A DNA stretch of 64,000 nucleotides from an uncultured Desulfobacter sp. Its GTDB lineage: Bacteria; Desulfobacterota; Desulfobacteria; Desulfobacterales; Desulfobacteraceae. Every line of letters begins with the position of its first letter. Within the stretch, counting starts at the first letter, position 1. The stretch covers positions 628,501-692,500 of the forward strand of contig NZ_OY781882.1 of the NCBI RefSeq assembly GCF_963677125.1. Direction: 5' to 3'. Below are positions 1 to 8,406 of this stretch, in pieces. The notes under the pieces are model-generated. The model made no database searches and was not told the origin of the DNA. It was given only the letters and a program-made list of their open reading frames with translations. Made by a program: the position numbers and the translations under genes.

Positions 1-577
1 ACCGGGCCTTCACAATGTGAATAGCCCGGTTACAAAGGGAGAGAGAAAAGAATATATTAAATTGAAGGGCTGTTGTTTGCATCCTTCAATGGATAAGTTT
101 TTTATATCAGCCGCAAATGACCTGAACCTTACTCGAAGATTACCAGTTGATTAGTTTCATAAGTTTGATTTGATTTTTATCTTTTAAGCTGATTCGGATT
201 TTTTCATGATTTAGGGGCTACATTTTCTCCTTAGTCCGCTTGTTTTTCAAACTTAATTTCAGGTTCGGACTACTTCCCCGGCGTTATTGAACTTTTCAAC
301 TGGTTGGATTCGCTTTTTTACAGCAACATTTTGGATTGAAAAAGCGACTTTTGACAGGCTAAAATATTTTCAAAAGAGCAAACTACCTCCAAAACAAGAT
401 CCGTTTTTAGGGCAAACGATCCCTGTTAATCCTGTGTAAGCTGAAAATGTGGAAGATAAACTTAAGTGGTTGGGAGGAGAATCATATTTACAAAAATCAG
501 CACTATATACCATTGCTAAATACACTCCTCTGCTATATACTTTATATATATAGCAAACTAATTATAGGAGACTGGCC
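1..577. other. Gene-poor left margin with a terminal hairpin and the vapBC promoter region
   Basis: No supported gene. The first 30 bases form a hairpin: outer arms ACCGGGC (1-7) and GCCCGGT (24-30), inner arms TTCACA and TGTGAA. It could be a terminator of a gene to the left or the end of a mobile element; there is no T-run after it. The rest is AT-rich with no convincing reading frame. The vapBC control region begins at about 510. Confidence 0.5.
531..555 (+). promoter_or_regulatory. Palindromic operator of vapBC
   Basis: TGCTATATA (531-539) and TATATAGCA (547-555) form a perfect 9-bp inverted repeat with a 7-base spacer. It lies just upstream of the ribosome-binding site AGGAG (566-570), which is 7 bases before the vapB ATG. 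A further copy of the half-site core CTATATAC occurs at 513-520. Type II antitoxins and their toxin complexes usually repress through such palindromes, so autoregulation is inferred. Confidence 0.65.
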
Positions 578-811
578 ATGGATGTAGGAACCGTCTTTGT
601 AAATAATAGAACCCAAGCGGTAAGATTACCGGTTGACAGCCGATTCCCGGAAAATGTGAAAAAAGTTGTTGTGCGTGTTGTCGGCAAAGACCGTATACTT
701 TCTCCTGTGGAAAACACATGGGATAGCTTTTTTCTTTCTGAAGATGGCGTCTCAGATGATTTTATGACGGAACGTGCTTCACAAGAACAATCAGAAAGGG
801 AAGCTTTTTGA
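578..811 (+). CDS. vapB: VapB/VagC-type antitoxin
   Basis: A 77-residue protein with the N-terminal swapped-hairpin (AbrB/MazE) antitoxin pattern: VFVNNRTQAVRLP, followed by the strand VKKVVVRVVGKDRILSP. The C-terminal part is acidic and polar, as expected for the toxin-binding tail. It should bind the operator just upstream and neutralise the VapC ribonuclease. AGGAG at 566-570 supports the ATG at 578. Its stop codon overlaps the vapC start by one base (TGATG), so the two genes are translationally coupled. The operon stands alone among decayed sequence, consistent with horizontal acquisition. Confidence 0.88.
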   Translation: MDVGTVFVNNRTQAVRLPVDSRFPENVKKVVVRVVGKDRILSPVENTWDSFFLSEDGVSDDFMTERASQEQSEREAF

Positions 812-1218
812 TGCTGAAATATATGTTGGACACCAATATCGTTATTTATGTGATTAAACGTCGACCAATTGAAGTATTGGACATTTTTAACGCCCATGCA
901 GGCCGGATGTGTATTAGTTCAATCACGTTAGCGGAATTATTACATGGTGTTGAAAAAAGCTCTATGGTGTCGCACAATTTGCGAAAAGTAGAAGATTTTG
1001 TATCACGTCTGGAAGTCCTTCCCTATGATGATAATGCCGCCGCCCACTATGGAAATATCAGAGCGGATTTAGAAAAGAAAGGTACACCTATCGGGGTCAA
1101 TGATTTGCATATTGCAGGCCATGCCCGGAGTGAATCTTTAATCCTGGTTTCTAACAACATACGTGAATTTGTGAGAGTCGATGGTTTGCGGCTCGAAAAT
1201 TGGATCGAAATAGAGTGA
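811..1218 (+). CDS. vapC: VapC-type PIN-domain ribonuclease toxin
   Basis: A 135-residue PIN-domain protein, the usual length for VapC. The acidic metal-binding residues are visible: Asp in MLDTN near the N-terminus, Glu in TLAELLHGVE (about residue 43) and Asp in GVNDLHIAGHA (about residue 98), followed by the SNNIREF motif. VapC toxins are Mg-dependent RNases that cut tRNA or rRNA; the target cannot be read from the sequence. I chose the ATG at 811, which overlaps the vapB stop, over a TTG three bases upstream. All catalytic residues are present, so the toxin looks functional. Confidence 0.9.
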   Translation: MLKYMLDTNIVIYVIKRRPIEVLDIFNAHAGRMCISSITLAELLHGVEKSSMVSHNLRKVEDFVSRLEVLPYDDNAAAHYGNIRADLEKKGTPIGVNDLHIAGHARSESLILVSNNIREFVRVDGLRLENWIEIE

Positions 1219-1684
1219 AGAGATAGGGTTCCAAAGAAAGGACTACCTTTGCGCCAATGTCGATTTTTCAAGCAAATGGATGTCGCAAAATATCCCTATC
1301 TCTCCAGATCTTTTCAAGGACGATTCAACCACAATATGTGGGCTTGTCCAAATTCCAAAAAAGAGAGCCTTATAAATGCAAAAGCTCGCTCTTAAAATTT
1401 TAGCCACCTGAAAATTTATACCATCATTGTGCTCTACTAAAAAAATCGGAATGATAGGAATAGAACATTGAGTGATACACGTAATATTGCTCGCCGGTTT
1501 AATAATTTAAAAAGAGTGGATGTACAGGGACAGTCCGGGGTGCTCATCCGATTGAAAAATTGGATCTGTCAGACGAGTAGTCCTCACCTCACCTGAAACA
1601 CTAAGTATTTGATCTGCACAATTGTATATATCAACGCCAAATAACAAAAATATCTGCTGAGATTTTAGAAAAATTGATCTGTAT
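1219..1684. other. Intergenic region without a recognisable gene
   Basis: About 470 AT-rich bases between vapC and the antidote gene. No frame with family resemblance was found. Short similar segments (a GATTGAAAAATTGGATCTG-like string near 1550 and AAAAATTGATCTG near 1670) suggest decayed repeat or mobile-element debris, but no ends can be defined. Confidence 0.35.
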
Positions 1685-1987
1685 TCAATGAGTGTTGGCA
1701 GCAGGTTGAGCTATCAGGCGAACCCTAAGGGCTACACATATCTTTTTAATTGTATCAAATCGAGGTTTGGTGTTTGGTTTAAGCGCTTTATACAAGGCTT
1801 CACGGATTATCCCTGTCGCTTTGGCGACTTCACTAATACCGGGGCTGGCAGCAACCCACGGAGCGTGGGCCAGTTCTGTAGCATCTCCGTCTTCAATCAC
1901 CATAGTAATGTAAGCAGCAATATCTTCTTCGCTTTTAAGCTGCTGTGCCATATCAAAGTTCGGCAGGTCTGCAATTCGGTTTATCAT
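1685..1987 (-). CDS. Orphan HigA-type addiction-module antidote protein
   Basis: A 100-residue helix-turn-helix protein. It carries the signature of the addiction-module antidote family paired with RelE/HigB-like toxins: an N-terminal segment with EEDIAAYITMVIEDGDATELAHA, then ISEVAKATGIIREALYKALKP (the HTH) and FDTIKKICVALRVRL. AAGGA lies about ten bases before the ATG. These antidotes normally follow their toxin gene, but the minus-strand sequence upstream (1988-2500) shows no toxin frame. It is therefore an orphan, possibly what remains of a dead toxin-antitoxin locus. The usual GVIARARG-like segment is also altered (APWVAASPG). Confidence 0.75.
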   Translation of the reverse strand: MINRIADLPNFDMAQQLKSEEDIAAYITMVIEDGDATELAHAPWVAASPGISEVAKATGIIREALYKALKPNTKPRFDTIKKICVALRVRLIAQPAANTH

Positions 1988-2509
1988 GGTTCAATTTTCC
2001 TTACACGCCGTTTTTTGGATCGGTCCGGTTTTGAATGTCGTGTTATTTTTTTTTATTTACACAGACTTGCCGAAAGGACACAAAAAGGCTAAATAAGAAG
2101 CAGAAACTACCAAAGCGAGTAGCGAATTACTTCAAACATCCCAAAATTGCTTATGCTGGATAATTCTGTATTTAATTGCTGATTAAATATGTAGAAGATC
2201 CTGATCAGGTTCACAGTATTCTGATGAGACTTCTACGTAAAATCCAAACAGATTCGAATCTATTTAAGGCTCTTCAGGAAAACAGAGGTAAAAAATGATA
2301 TCAAAAATGGGCTAAGTATATTGAAGTTAACCCTTAGGTGTTTGGCGTAACCATAAACGACAAGGGGATTTTAGAAGAAGCATGGGATTAAAATTTACTC
2401 TATTTATCCAGCGGAATCATTTAACCAGGCGAATTCGACCAACGCGAAAATCCGCGCGGCTGATTAGCAGCGTTGGCCAAGAATATAGTTCACAAAAATG
2501 GAGGTAGTT
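1988..2509. other. Gene-poor region with a possible coding relic
   Basis: No intact gene. On the plus strand a frame from TTG at 2176 runs about 42 codons (IKYVEDPDQVHSILMRLLRK is part of it) to a TGA. After that stop the same frame gives further protein-like segments interrupted by another stop, up to about 2390. This looks like a decayed gene of unknown family. The end of the region carries the ribosome-binding site GGAGG (2500-2504) of the amidohydrolase. Confidence 0.35.
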
Positions 2510-4459
2510 ATGATTTTAAAAAGTTCAAGATTTCGATCATGTAAACTGTTTCTAATATCGTCACTATTTATTCCAATCTGGCTCTGCTCAACCGGGTTTG
2601 CAGCTGAGTCTCTCCAGAACCTTTACAAACAACTTGCACCGGCTCCGGAGGGAGTTACGATCTTTATTGCTAAAGAAATTGTGACCATGTCGCCCACAAT
2701 TAAATCAGCCACGGCAGTCGTGGTTAAAGATGGCCGCATTATTGACGTGGGTAATACAGAAGAACTCATGACGCGATTCAAGGATTCAAAGGGGTTACAG
2801 GTAAATCAAACATTTGCTCAAAAAGTGATTACCCCCGGTCTTATTGATCCTCATTTGCATTTCTGGCTCTTTGCGCTGGTTTCCAATGCCCATTTTATCA
2901 CTCCGGCGGATTGGGAGCTTCCATGGGGAAATGTAAAGGGTGTAGTTGGCCAAGAAGGGTATATGAAGCGCCTGAAAGAGTATGAAGCAAGTCTCAAGGA
3001 TCCCAGCGAACTTTTGTTTACCTGGGGATATCATGAGGGATTCCACGGAAAACTGAATCGTAAAATACTGGATACAATTTCAAGCACCCGCCCGATTATT
3101 GTATGGCAGCGATCCGTGCACGAGTTTTATTTTAACACCAAAGCCCTTGAAATGCTGGAGTTGAAGGAATCTGATTGGCAGGGAAAAGGTGAATTATCTG
3201 CAATGGCTAACTGGGAAGAAGGACATGTCTGGGAAAAAGGACTCTACCTAGTTGTGGGTAAACTTTTTCCAATTATAGCACCAAAGGATAAATTTGAGCT
3301 CGGTATCGAGCGTTCGAGAGCATATATTCATGCGGGAGGCATCACCGCAGCCAGCGATCCGGGGGTACAGCTTCCGGAATCCATGATTCTCCAGATGATC
3401 AGTGTTCTGGAAAACGGAACAATGCCCTTTGACTATTATCTGGTGCCTGCAGGGAACTCGGCATATGACGCGAATAACAAGGATGCGGACAAAGCAATTG
3501 CGGCGGTTCGTAAACAGGTTGAAAAACTCAACGGAGAACACGTCAAATGGGAATCCGATAAAATTAAGTTGTTTACTGATGGAGCTGTTTTCTCTCAGCT
3601 CATGCAGCTGAAGGACGGATATCTTGACGGTCATGAGGGGGAATGGATCCAGTCTCCGGAAGATTTTTCAAAATGCGCCTGGGCCTTTTGGAAAGAGGGT
3701 TACCAGATTATTGTTCACCAGAATGGTGACATGGGGCTGGAGGTCTGTCTGGATACACTGGAAGGACTGCTGCATCGTGCCCCCCGCTATGACCATCGTT
3801 TCAGAGTTGATCACTTTGCTTTTTCCGAAAAACCGCAGGTCAAACGGGCGGCCCAACTGGGAGCTGAGGTCAGCTCCAACCCCTTTTACATTCATATACT
3901 CGGGGAGGTCTACAGCAAAGTTGGCGTAGGACCAGAGCGGGCTGAAGTTATGGCTCGGGGGCGAAGTGTGCTTGATGAAGGTCTTCATTTATCTTTTCAT
4001 TCAGATTCTCCTATGGCCCCGGCCCGTCCTATGCTGCTTGCGTGGGCCGCTGTAAACCGAATCGGTTTGTCAGGAAAACCAGTTCTCGGGCCTGAGGAAA
4101 AGGTAACAGCGGAAGAGGCATTCAGTGCCGTTACCATTGATGCAGCCCATGCCATGAGAAAAGAAAACGAGATCGGCAGTATTGATATCGGTAAAAAGGC
4201 AAATTTTACCGTATTCGAAGAAAATCCCCTAAAAGCTGAACCGAAAAAGCTGAAGGACCTGACCATATGGGGTACTGTTTTTGAGGGAAAAGAATACCCA
4301 ATTCCAAAAGGTACAAAAGGAATGGTCATGTCACAGCAAGTCGAAGAACAATTCGTAATGCTGGCTGAACATGAAGAGAACAGTTTTCATAAACATCATG
4401 GCGATGCCTGTATCGCCAATCAGATTTTGCAAATATACGCTGCTATGCAAGAAAATTAA
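2510..4459 (+). CDS. Secreted YtcJ-type amidohydrolase
   Basis: A 649-residue metal-dependent hydrolase of the amidohydrolase superfamily, YtcJ/NfdA-like branch. It begins with a signal peptide (hydrophobic core LFLISSLFIPIWLCSTGFAA), so it should act in the periplasm. The HxH metal motif is seen in ITPGLIDPHLHFW, with further candidate ligands in IVHQNGD, RVDHFAF and the Asp of SFHSDSPM. The C-terminal composite beta-sandwich ends with IGSIDIGKKANFTVFEENP. The substrate is unknown; relatives hydrolyse N-substituted amides or formamides. I chose the ATG at 2510 because GGAGG (2500-2504) is five bases before it, rather than the in-frame ATG at 2498. The cystatin gene follows after 96 bases and may be cotranscribed. 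Confidence 0.85.
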   Translation: MILKSSRFRSCKLFLISSLFIPIWLCSTGFAAESLQNLYKQLAPAPEGVTIFIAKEIVTMSPTIKSATAVVVKDGRIIDVGNTEELMTRFKDSKGLQVNQTFAQKVITPGLIDPHLHFWLFALVSNAHFITPADWELPWGNVKGVVGQEGYMKRLKEYEASLKDPSELLFTWGYHEGFHGKLNRKILDTISSTRPIIVWQRSVHEFYFNTKALEMLELKESDWQGKGELSAMANWEEGHVWEKGLYLVVGKLFPIIAPKDKFELGIERSRAYIHAGGITAASDPGVQLPESMILQMISVLENGTMPFDYYLVPAGNSAYDANNKDADKAIAAVRKQVEKLNGEHVKWESDKIKLFTDGAVFSQLMQLKDGYLDGHEGEWIQSPEDFSKCAWAFWKEGYQIIVHQNGDMGLEVCLDTLEGLLHRAPRYDHRFRVDHFAFSEKPQVKRAAQLGAEVSSNPFYIHILGEVYSKVGVGPERAEVMARGRSVLDEGLHLSFHSDSPMAPARPMLLAWAAVNRIGLSGKPVLGPEEKVTAEEAFSAVTIDAAHAMRKENEIGSIDIGKKANFTVFEENPLKAEPKKLKDLTIWGTVFEGKEYPIPKGTKGMVMSQQVEEQFVMLAEHEENSFHKHHGDACIANQILQIYAAMQEN

Positions 4460-4555
4460 AAAAACAAAGGCCAACCAAGGTATTAAGGGCGACGACAAAA
4501 AGCCACCACGCCTTATGCCCGCCGCTGGTCATCAAAAACTAAAGGAGTCCACCTC

Positions 4556-4915
4556 ATGAAATCTTTTACTTTATTGCTCTTCCCGGGACTGATTTTTTTT
4601 GGAGCGATTGCAATTTGGGCAGCACCAGGTAGTTTTAGTGATGTACCGGTTACCGATGAGACTGTGATCGTTGCCGCAAAGTTTGCCATTGAAGCTAAAG
4701 CGGAGGATATGCAGAATGAAAAAAAATCGAATTTGGTCCAACTGAAATTACTCAAGCTTATCAGCGCGCAACAACAGGTCGTGTCGGGTATAAATTACAA
4801 GTTGAAACTGTATGTGAGTTTGGATGGTGAGAAAAAAGAAGCGGAGGCGGTTGTGTGGTGGCAATCTTGGAGGCAGCCCGATCCTTACCAATTAACTTCA
4901 TGGACCTGGATGTAG
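4556..4915 (+). CDS. Secreted cystatin-like cysteine protease inhibitor
   Basis: A 119-residue protein with an N-terminal signal sequence (hydrophobic residues 5-22). The mature part follows the cystatin plan: an alpha-helix segment VAAKFAIEAKAEDMQ, the first inhibitory loop QVVSG (residues 74-78, matching the family QxVxG), the strand INYKLKLYVSLDG, and a second Trp-containing loop VVWWQSW (99-105) before a short C-terminal strand. Cystatins block papain-like cysteine proteases. AAGGAG (4542-4547) is eight bases before the ATG. The product is probably periplasmic or exported; its target is unknown. Bacterial cystatins are uncommon, and the intact QxVxG loop suggests inhibitory capacity. Confidence 0.75.
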   Translation: MKSFTLLLFPGLIFFGAIAIWAAPGSFSDVPVTDETVIVAAKFAIEAKAEDMQNEKKSNLVQLKLLKLISAQQQVVSGINYKLKLYVSLDGEKKEAEAVVWWQSWRQPDPYQLTSWTWM

Positions 4916-5515
4916 AAAGGCAGATAGAGAATGAATTGGATGACATGATTTTGTCCGTATTTGAAGCGTCATCGAAGACTACATCTGTGGAGGGCACAGA
5001 AGACGACATCAAGGTTTTTAGTCACCAAAGCGGTCAATCCCAAATTGCAATTGTCGTGGCTGTGGTTCGAGGGGTGGGGGCTAACCCGAGCTTTTATTTC
5101 GGGTAAATCGACAGATGTAAGGATTAAGGACAGGCTTTGCATAATTGTATGATATGATACATTCAGAAAAAGATCCTTGCAGTTACTGAGAGAGGGAGCC
5201 GATTACCTTTTCGTTCTGAATCGTATTGGTTTCCTAAATGTTTTCACTGTAGACTATCTAAAAAAAGCAAGCCCCTTCGATGCTAAATTTCAAGCCCGGA
5301 CTATATTAAATATTCAACGTTTTGATATTTCTTATTTTTACATGTTTTTGATTCGGGTAGTGAGCGAGCCTTTTGTCTATAGCCATAAGCCTTTATTGAA
5401 ATGCGTGTTGACTACTTCTGTGATTGATGATGTCAGATTCAAATTTTATTAATGTATAAATTGAGCCAGGCCTGAGTTATTCCGAGCCTATTAACGCATA
5501 ATGTGAGCCCAGGCG
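4916..5515. other. Intergenic region between cystatin gene and uup
   Basis: About 600 bases with no convincing gene. An 83-codon frame (4855-5106) overlaps the cystatin end, and a 91-codon AT-rich frame (5177-5452) has no ribosome-binding site; neither resembles a known family. A small hairpin, ACCCGA and TCGGGT arms around 5083-5105, could end the amidohydrolase-cystatin transcript, but it has no T-run. Confidence 0.4.
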
Positions 5516-7345
5516 CTAATCAGTTTGATCAGCAGCTGCTTTCTTTTCTTCCAGCTCTTCCCAGCGTGAATAAAGTGACTGGACCAGGGACTGGGCCTGC
5601 TCAAGTTTTTTACAGGTGTCTGCCAGCAGGGCAGGGTCCTGGATAACGTCGGGGTGCTGGACTTTTTCGGAAAAGTCTTCAACTTGTTGTTCAGCATCCA
5701 GAATCTTTTCTTCTATATTTTCCAGTTCATATTTGTCTTTAAAGGAAAATAACTTTTTTTTGGCCGGGGCTGGTTTGGTAGTCTGTTTTTTATTTTTTTC
5801 TGCCGCCGGCTGTTCAGCTTTTTCCCGGGCGGCCCGGGCTTTTAGAATCTGGGCAAAATCTTTGTAAAATTTCGGTGTTTCCGTGTTATCCAGGTAGAGC
5901 ATGCGATGGCAGACCCGGTCCATGAGGTACCGGTCATGGGATACAATGATCACTGCGCCTTCAAACTCTTTAATCGAAGTTTCCAATACTTCAAGAGAAA
6001 GAATGTCAAGGTCATTGGTCGGTTCGTCCAGAAGCAGCAGATCACAGGGTTGCAGCATAATTTCAGCCAGAACGATTCTTGCTTTTTCCCCGCCGGAGAG
6101 CCGGCCCACCGGCATGTCCAACTGATCGGGCATGAAAAGAAATCGTTTGGCCCAGGAGACCACATGAATAGTTCGTCCCCTGTAATTGACGGAATCTCCG
6201 CCGGCCGGATTTAATGCATCCCGCAGGGTCATTTCCGGGTCCAAGTGGGTCCGTTCCTGATGGTAGATGGCGGTTTTAAGGTTTTCAGCCCATTTTACGG
6301 TTCCCTGGTCCGGAGCCATGCTTTGTTCGATCAGGGATAAAAAGGTGGATTTGCCGGAGCCGTTATCCCCGACAATGCCGAGACAGAACCCCGGCCCCAG
6401 TTCAAAGGTAATGTTGGAAAACAGTGTTTTGTCTTTAAACCCTTTGGTTAGGTTGTGCACCCTGAGCAGTTTTCTGGTCTGACGGCCTGTGCCGGAAAAA
6501 TCAATGTCCATCCGGGCCGTCTGCCGGTTTCGGGCCTTGACTTCAAACAGTTCTTTGCGCAACTCTTCGGCCTGGTCAATCCTGTATTTGGCCTTGGTGG
6601 TCCTGGCCTTGGCCCCCTGGCGCAGCCATTGATCTTCACGGCGCATTTTTGATGCCAGGGACGACTGCTTTTTGGCCTGGGCTTCCAAGTATTTGTCCCG
6701 TTCCTGCTCAAATTTTCGATAATTGCCCTGGATTTTAAAGACCCCGCCCTGGTAGTACCGGGCAATCTCCATGGTGTGGGAACATACGTTTTCAAGAAAT
6801 GCCCGGTCATGGGAGACGGCCACAAAAGAAAACCGGGCGGTTAAAAGCATCTGTTCGAGCCATATAATACCGGCAATATCCAGATGGTTGGTGGGCTCAT
6901 CCAGCAACAGCAGGTCCGGTTCCAGGCAAAAGGCCCGGGTGATGGCCAGGCGCTTGCGCCATCCGCCTGACAGCTCTTGGGTCTTGGTGGCTGCATTGGT
7001 AAAACCGCCTAACCCCAGGGCCCGGTTCACCCTGCGGTGGCGTTCTTTTTCCTGCAGATCCAGGGTGGCCAGACTGTTAAACAGTACCTGCTCAATGGAA
7101 AGGTCTGTGTCAAACTTATCTTCCTGGGCAAGATAAACCAGGGACAAGCCTGGCTGGACCCCGACCTCTCCTTCGTCCGGGGCGCTCAAACCGCAGATAA
7201 TTTTCAACAAGGTGGATTTGCCGGATCCGTTCATCCCGATCAGGCCCAGCTTTTCCCCTGGTTTGACATCGACAGTTAACCCTGTAAACAGGGTGTCATC
7301 ACCATATGCTTTGCAAAGTTCCTTTACGGACACTAAAACCGTCAT
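5516..7345 (-). CDS. uup: ABC-F family ATPase, Uup-like
   Basis: A 609-residue soluble protein with two ABC ATPase domains and no membrane segments. Domain 1 has Walker A GMNGSGKS, signature LSGGWRKR and Walker B LLLLDEPTNHLD. Domain 2 has GDNGSGKS, LSGGEKAR and LLLLDEPTNDLD. A charged linker (about residues 190-275) joins them. After residue 510 comes a Lys/Ala-rich tether and a coiled-coil end (IEEKILDAEQQVEDFSEKV), which is the Uup hallmark. ABC-F proteins act on the ribosome; Uup also affects precise excision of transposons and may bind branched DNA through the C-terminal domain. Its start overlaps the stop of the small membrane protein by one base, so the two are coupled. Confidence 0.9.
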   Translation of the reverse strand: MTVLVSVKELCKAYGDDTLFTGLTVDVKPGEKLGLIGMNGSGKSTLLKIICGLSAPDEGEVGVQPGLSLVYLAQEDKFDTDLSIEQVLFNSLATLDLQEKERHRRVNRALGLGGFTNAATKTQELSGGWRKRLAITRAFCLEPDLLLLDEPTNHLDIAGIIWLEQMLLTARFSFVAVSHDRAFLENVCSHTMEIARYYQGGVFKIQGNYRKFEQERDKYLEAQAKKQSSLASKMRREDQWLRQGAKARTTKAKYRIDQAEELRKELFEVKARNRQTARMDIDFSGTGRQTRKLLRVHNLTKGFKDKTLFSNITFELGPGFCLGIVGDNGSGKSTFLSLIEQSMAPDQGTVKWAENLKTAIYHQERTHLDPEMTLRDALNPAGGDSVNYRGRTIHVVSWAKRFLFMPDQLDMPVGRLSGGEKARIVLAEIMLQPCDLLLLDEPTNDLDILSLEVLETSIKEFEGAVIIVSHDRYLMDRVCHRMLYLDNTETPKFYKDFAQILKARAAREKAEQPAAEKNKKQTTKPAPAKKKLFSFKDKYELENIEEKILDAEQQVEDFSEKVQHPDVIQDPALLADTCKKLEQAQSLVQSLYSRWEELEEKKAAADQTD

Positions 7346-7590
7346 CAGGATCTATCCTCCTGGGCCTTGGATGGTCGAAGGCAGCGGTAGACCCGGATCA
7401 TTTTAATCAAGAATACCAGGCTTAATGCCAGGCTGATCAAAATAATAAAACTTGCGGCAAAAAAGGTCATGATAAAGCTGAACGGATCGTCTAAACCATA
7501 GGCCCCGCGGATAAGATCAATGCCGAAAACAAAGAAAAAAATGGAAATTAAAAAGCATAATACCTGGGCTATCCACCAGAAATATTTCAT
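7345..7590 (-). CDS. Small two-helix membrane protein of unknown function
   Basis: An 81-residue protein with two predicted transmembrane helices, IAQVLCFLISIFFFVFGIDL and a second around SFIMTFFAASFIILISLALS, followed by a basic cytoplasmic tail (RVYRCLRPSKAQ). I chose the ATG at 7590, preceded by AAGGA six bases away, over a TTG at 7605. The stop overlaps the uup start (TGATG), so it is cotranscribed with and coupled to uup. I do not recognise the family. Confidence 0.7.
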   Translation of the reverse strand: MKYFWWIAQVLCFLISIFFFVFGIDLIRGAYGLDDPFSFIMTFFAASFIILISLALSLVFLIKMIRVYRCLRPSKAQEDRS

Positions 7591-7633
7591 TTGATGTCCT
7601 TGCAAATCAAATTTATTGTTTCTGTAAAAGGTT

Positions 7634-8200
7634 AAAACCCCCGTCTTTAGACGGGTAGCATTTTGCCAGCAGTTGTTTTATAGTCCTTTGCATGGACTAT
7701 CGGCAAAACAGTCATACAAAGTACAAAATAGAATATCATTTTGTTTGGGTGACGAAGTACCGATACCACGTATTGCAAGGGGATGTTGCTTTGCGAGTGA
7801 GAGAACTCGTCCGACAAACCTGTGAGAGGTTTGAAATTCACATTTTGCGTGGTGTTGTCAGCAAGGATCATGTTCACATTCTGTGTTCGGCACCACCAAA
7901 TATTTCCCCGTCTGATATCATGCGCAGAGTTAAGGGGCGTGTGTCTCGGAAAATTTTTGAGGAGTTTCCACATTTGAAAAAGCGATATTGGGGTAAACAT
8001 TTTTGGGCTCGGGGGTATTTTTGCATAACCTCTGGAGAACTGACAAAAGATATGATTCAAGAGTATCTTGAACATCATTTTGAAAAAGACCCTAATGATC
8101 ATTTTGATATTGAGTAGCTCCTTCAACCGGCTATAGCCGGTCTCGCTGGACTTTCAGTCCGCGAGTTTAAACCCACCGGCTTGAAGCCGGTGGTTGTTTA
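7634..8200 (+). mobile_element. IS200/IS605-type insertion sequence (tnpA only)
   Basis: A compact element carrying only a Y1 transposase. The left end has a hairpin with arms CCCGTC (7640-7645) and GACGGG (7650-7655). The right end has three hairpins: the palindrome ACCGGCTATAGCCGGT (8126-8141), a bulged stem with loop arms GGACT and AGTCC (8145-8170), and a terminal hairpin CCACCGGCT (8173-8181) with AGCCGGTGG (8185-8193). Such subterminal hairpins without terminal inverted repeats are typical of single-strand-transposing IS200-like elements. Exact ends are estimated, and no target duplication is expected for this family. Confidence 0.8.
7692..8117 (+). CDS. tnpA: IS200/IS605 family transposase TnpA (Y1 type)
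   Basis: A 141-residue HUH-type transposase. The pattern YHFVWVTKYRYHVLQGDV near the start is typical, the metal-binding HUH is in SKDHVHILCSAPP (about residues 57-69), and the catalytic tyrosine lies in the helix DMIQEYLEHHF near residue 125. The length is normal and no frameshift is seen, so the enzyme may be active. It cuts and joins single-stranded ends recognised through the flanking hairpins. No TnpB gene accompanies it. Confidence 0.92.
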   Translation: MDYRQNSHTKYKIEYHFVWVTKYRYHVLQGDVALRVRELVRQTCERFEIHILRGVVSKDHVHILCSAPPNISPSDIMRRVKGRVSRKIFEEFPHLKKRYWGKHFWARGYFCITSGELTKDMIQEYLEHHFEKDPNDHFDIE

Positions 8201-8327
8201 GTTTTAAACTTGTCCCCAATTAAGGTTAGGTGAAAATACAGGTTCTTAAAAAAAAAATCAAATTGCGGCAACACTGTGCCAGGGTGAATTTGCTCTAACC
8301 GTCAATTAAAAGATAACTACCACCAAT

Positions 8328-8368
8328 CAAGGCCCGTCAGTCTATGAGTTTACGGCTGCCGGGCCTTG
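8328..8368. other. Long-loop inverted repeat downstream of msrAB
   Basis: CAAGGCCCG (8328-8336) pairs with CGGGCCTTG (8360-8368) across a 23-base loop. It lies between the IS element and the msrAB stop codon. It may contribute to transcript termination of msrAB, though neither side carries a clear T-run. Confidence 0.4.
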
Positions 8369-8406
8369 TAAAGGCTCAGAATAGAGCGGCTTTTTAATGA
8401 TCCGGG

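Noticed and set aside
4855..5106. 83-codon frame after the cystatin gene
   Set aside because: It starts at a GTG inside the cystatin gene without a ribosome-binding site and runs into a hairpin; no recognisable domain. It could be a decayed gene, but there is not enough support.
5177..5452. 91-codon AT-rich frame between the cystatin gene and uup
   Set aside because: No ribosome-binding site, non-ATG start, and composition expected of random AT-rich DNA.
7647..8126. 159-codon minus-strand frame through the IS200 element
   Set aside because: It is fully antisense to the transposase, which has all catalytic motifs; a shadow frame.
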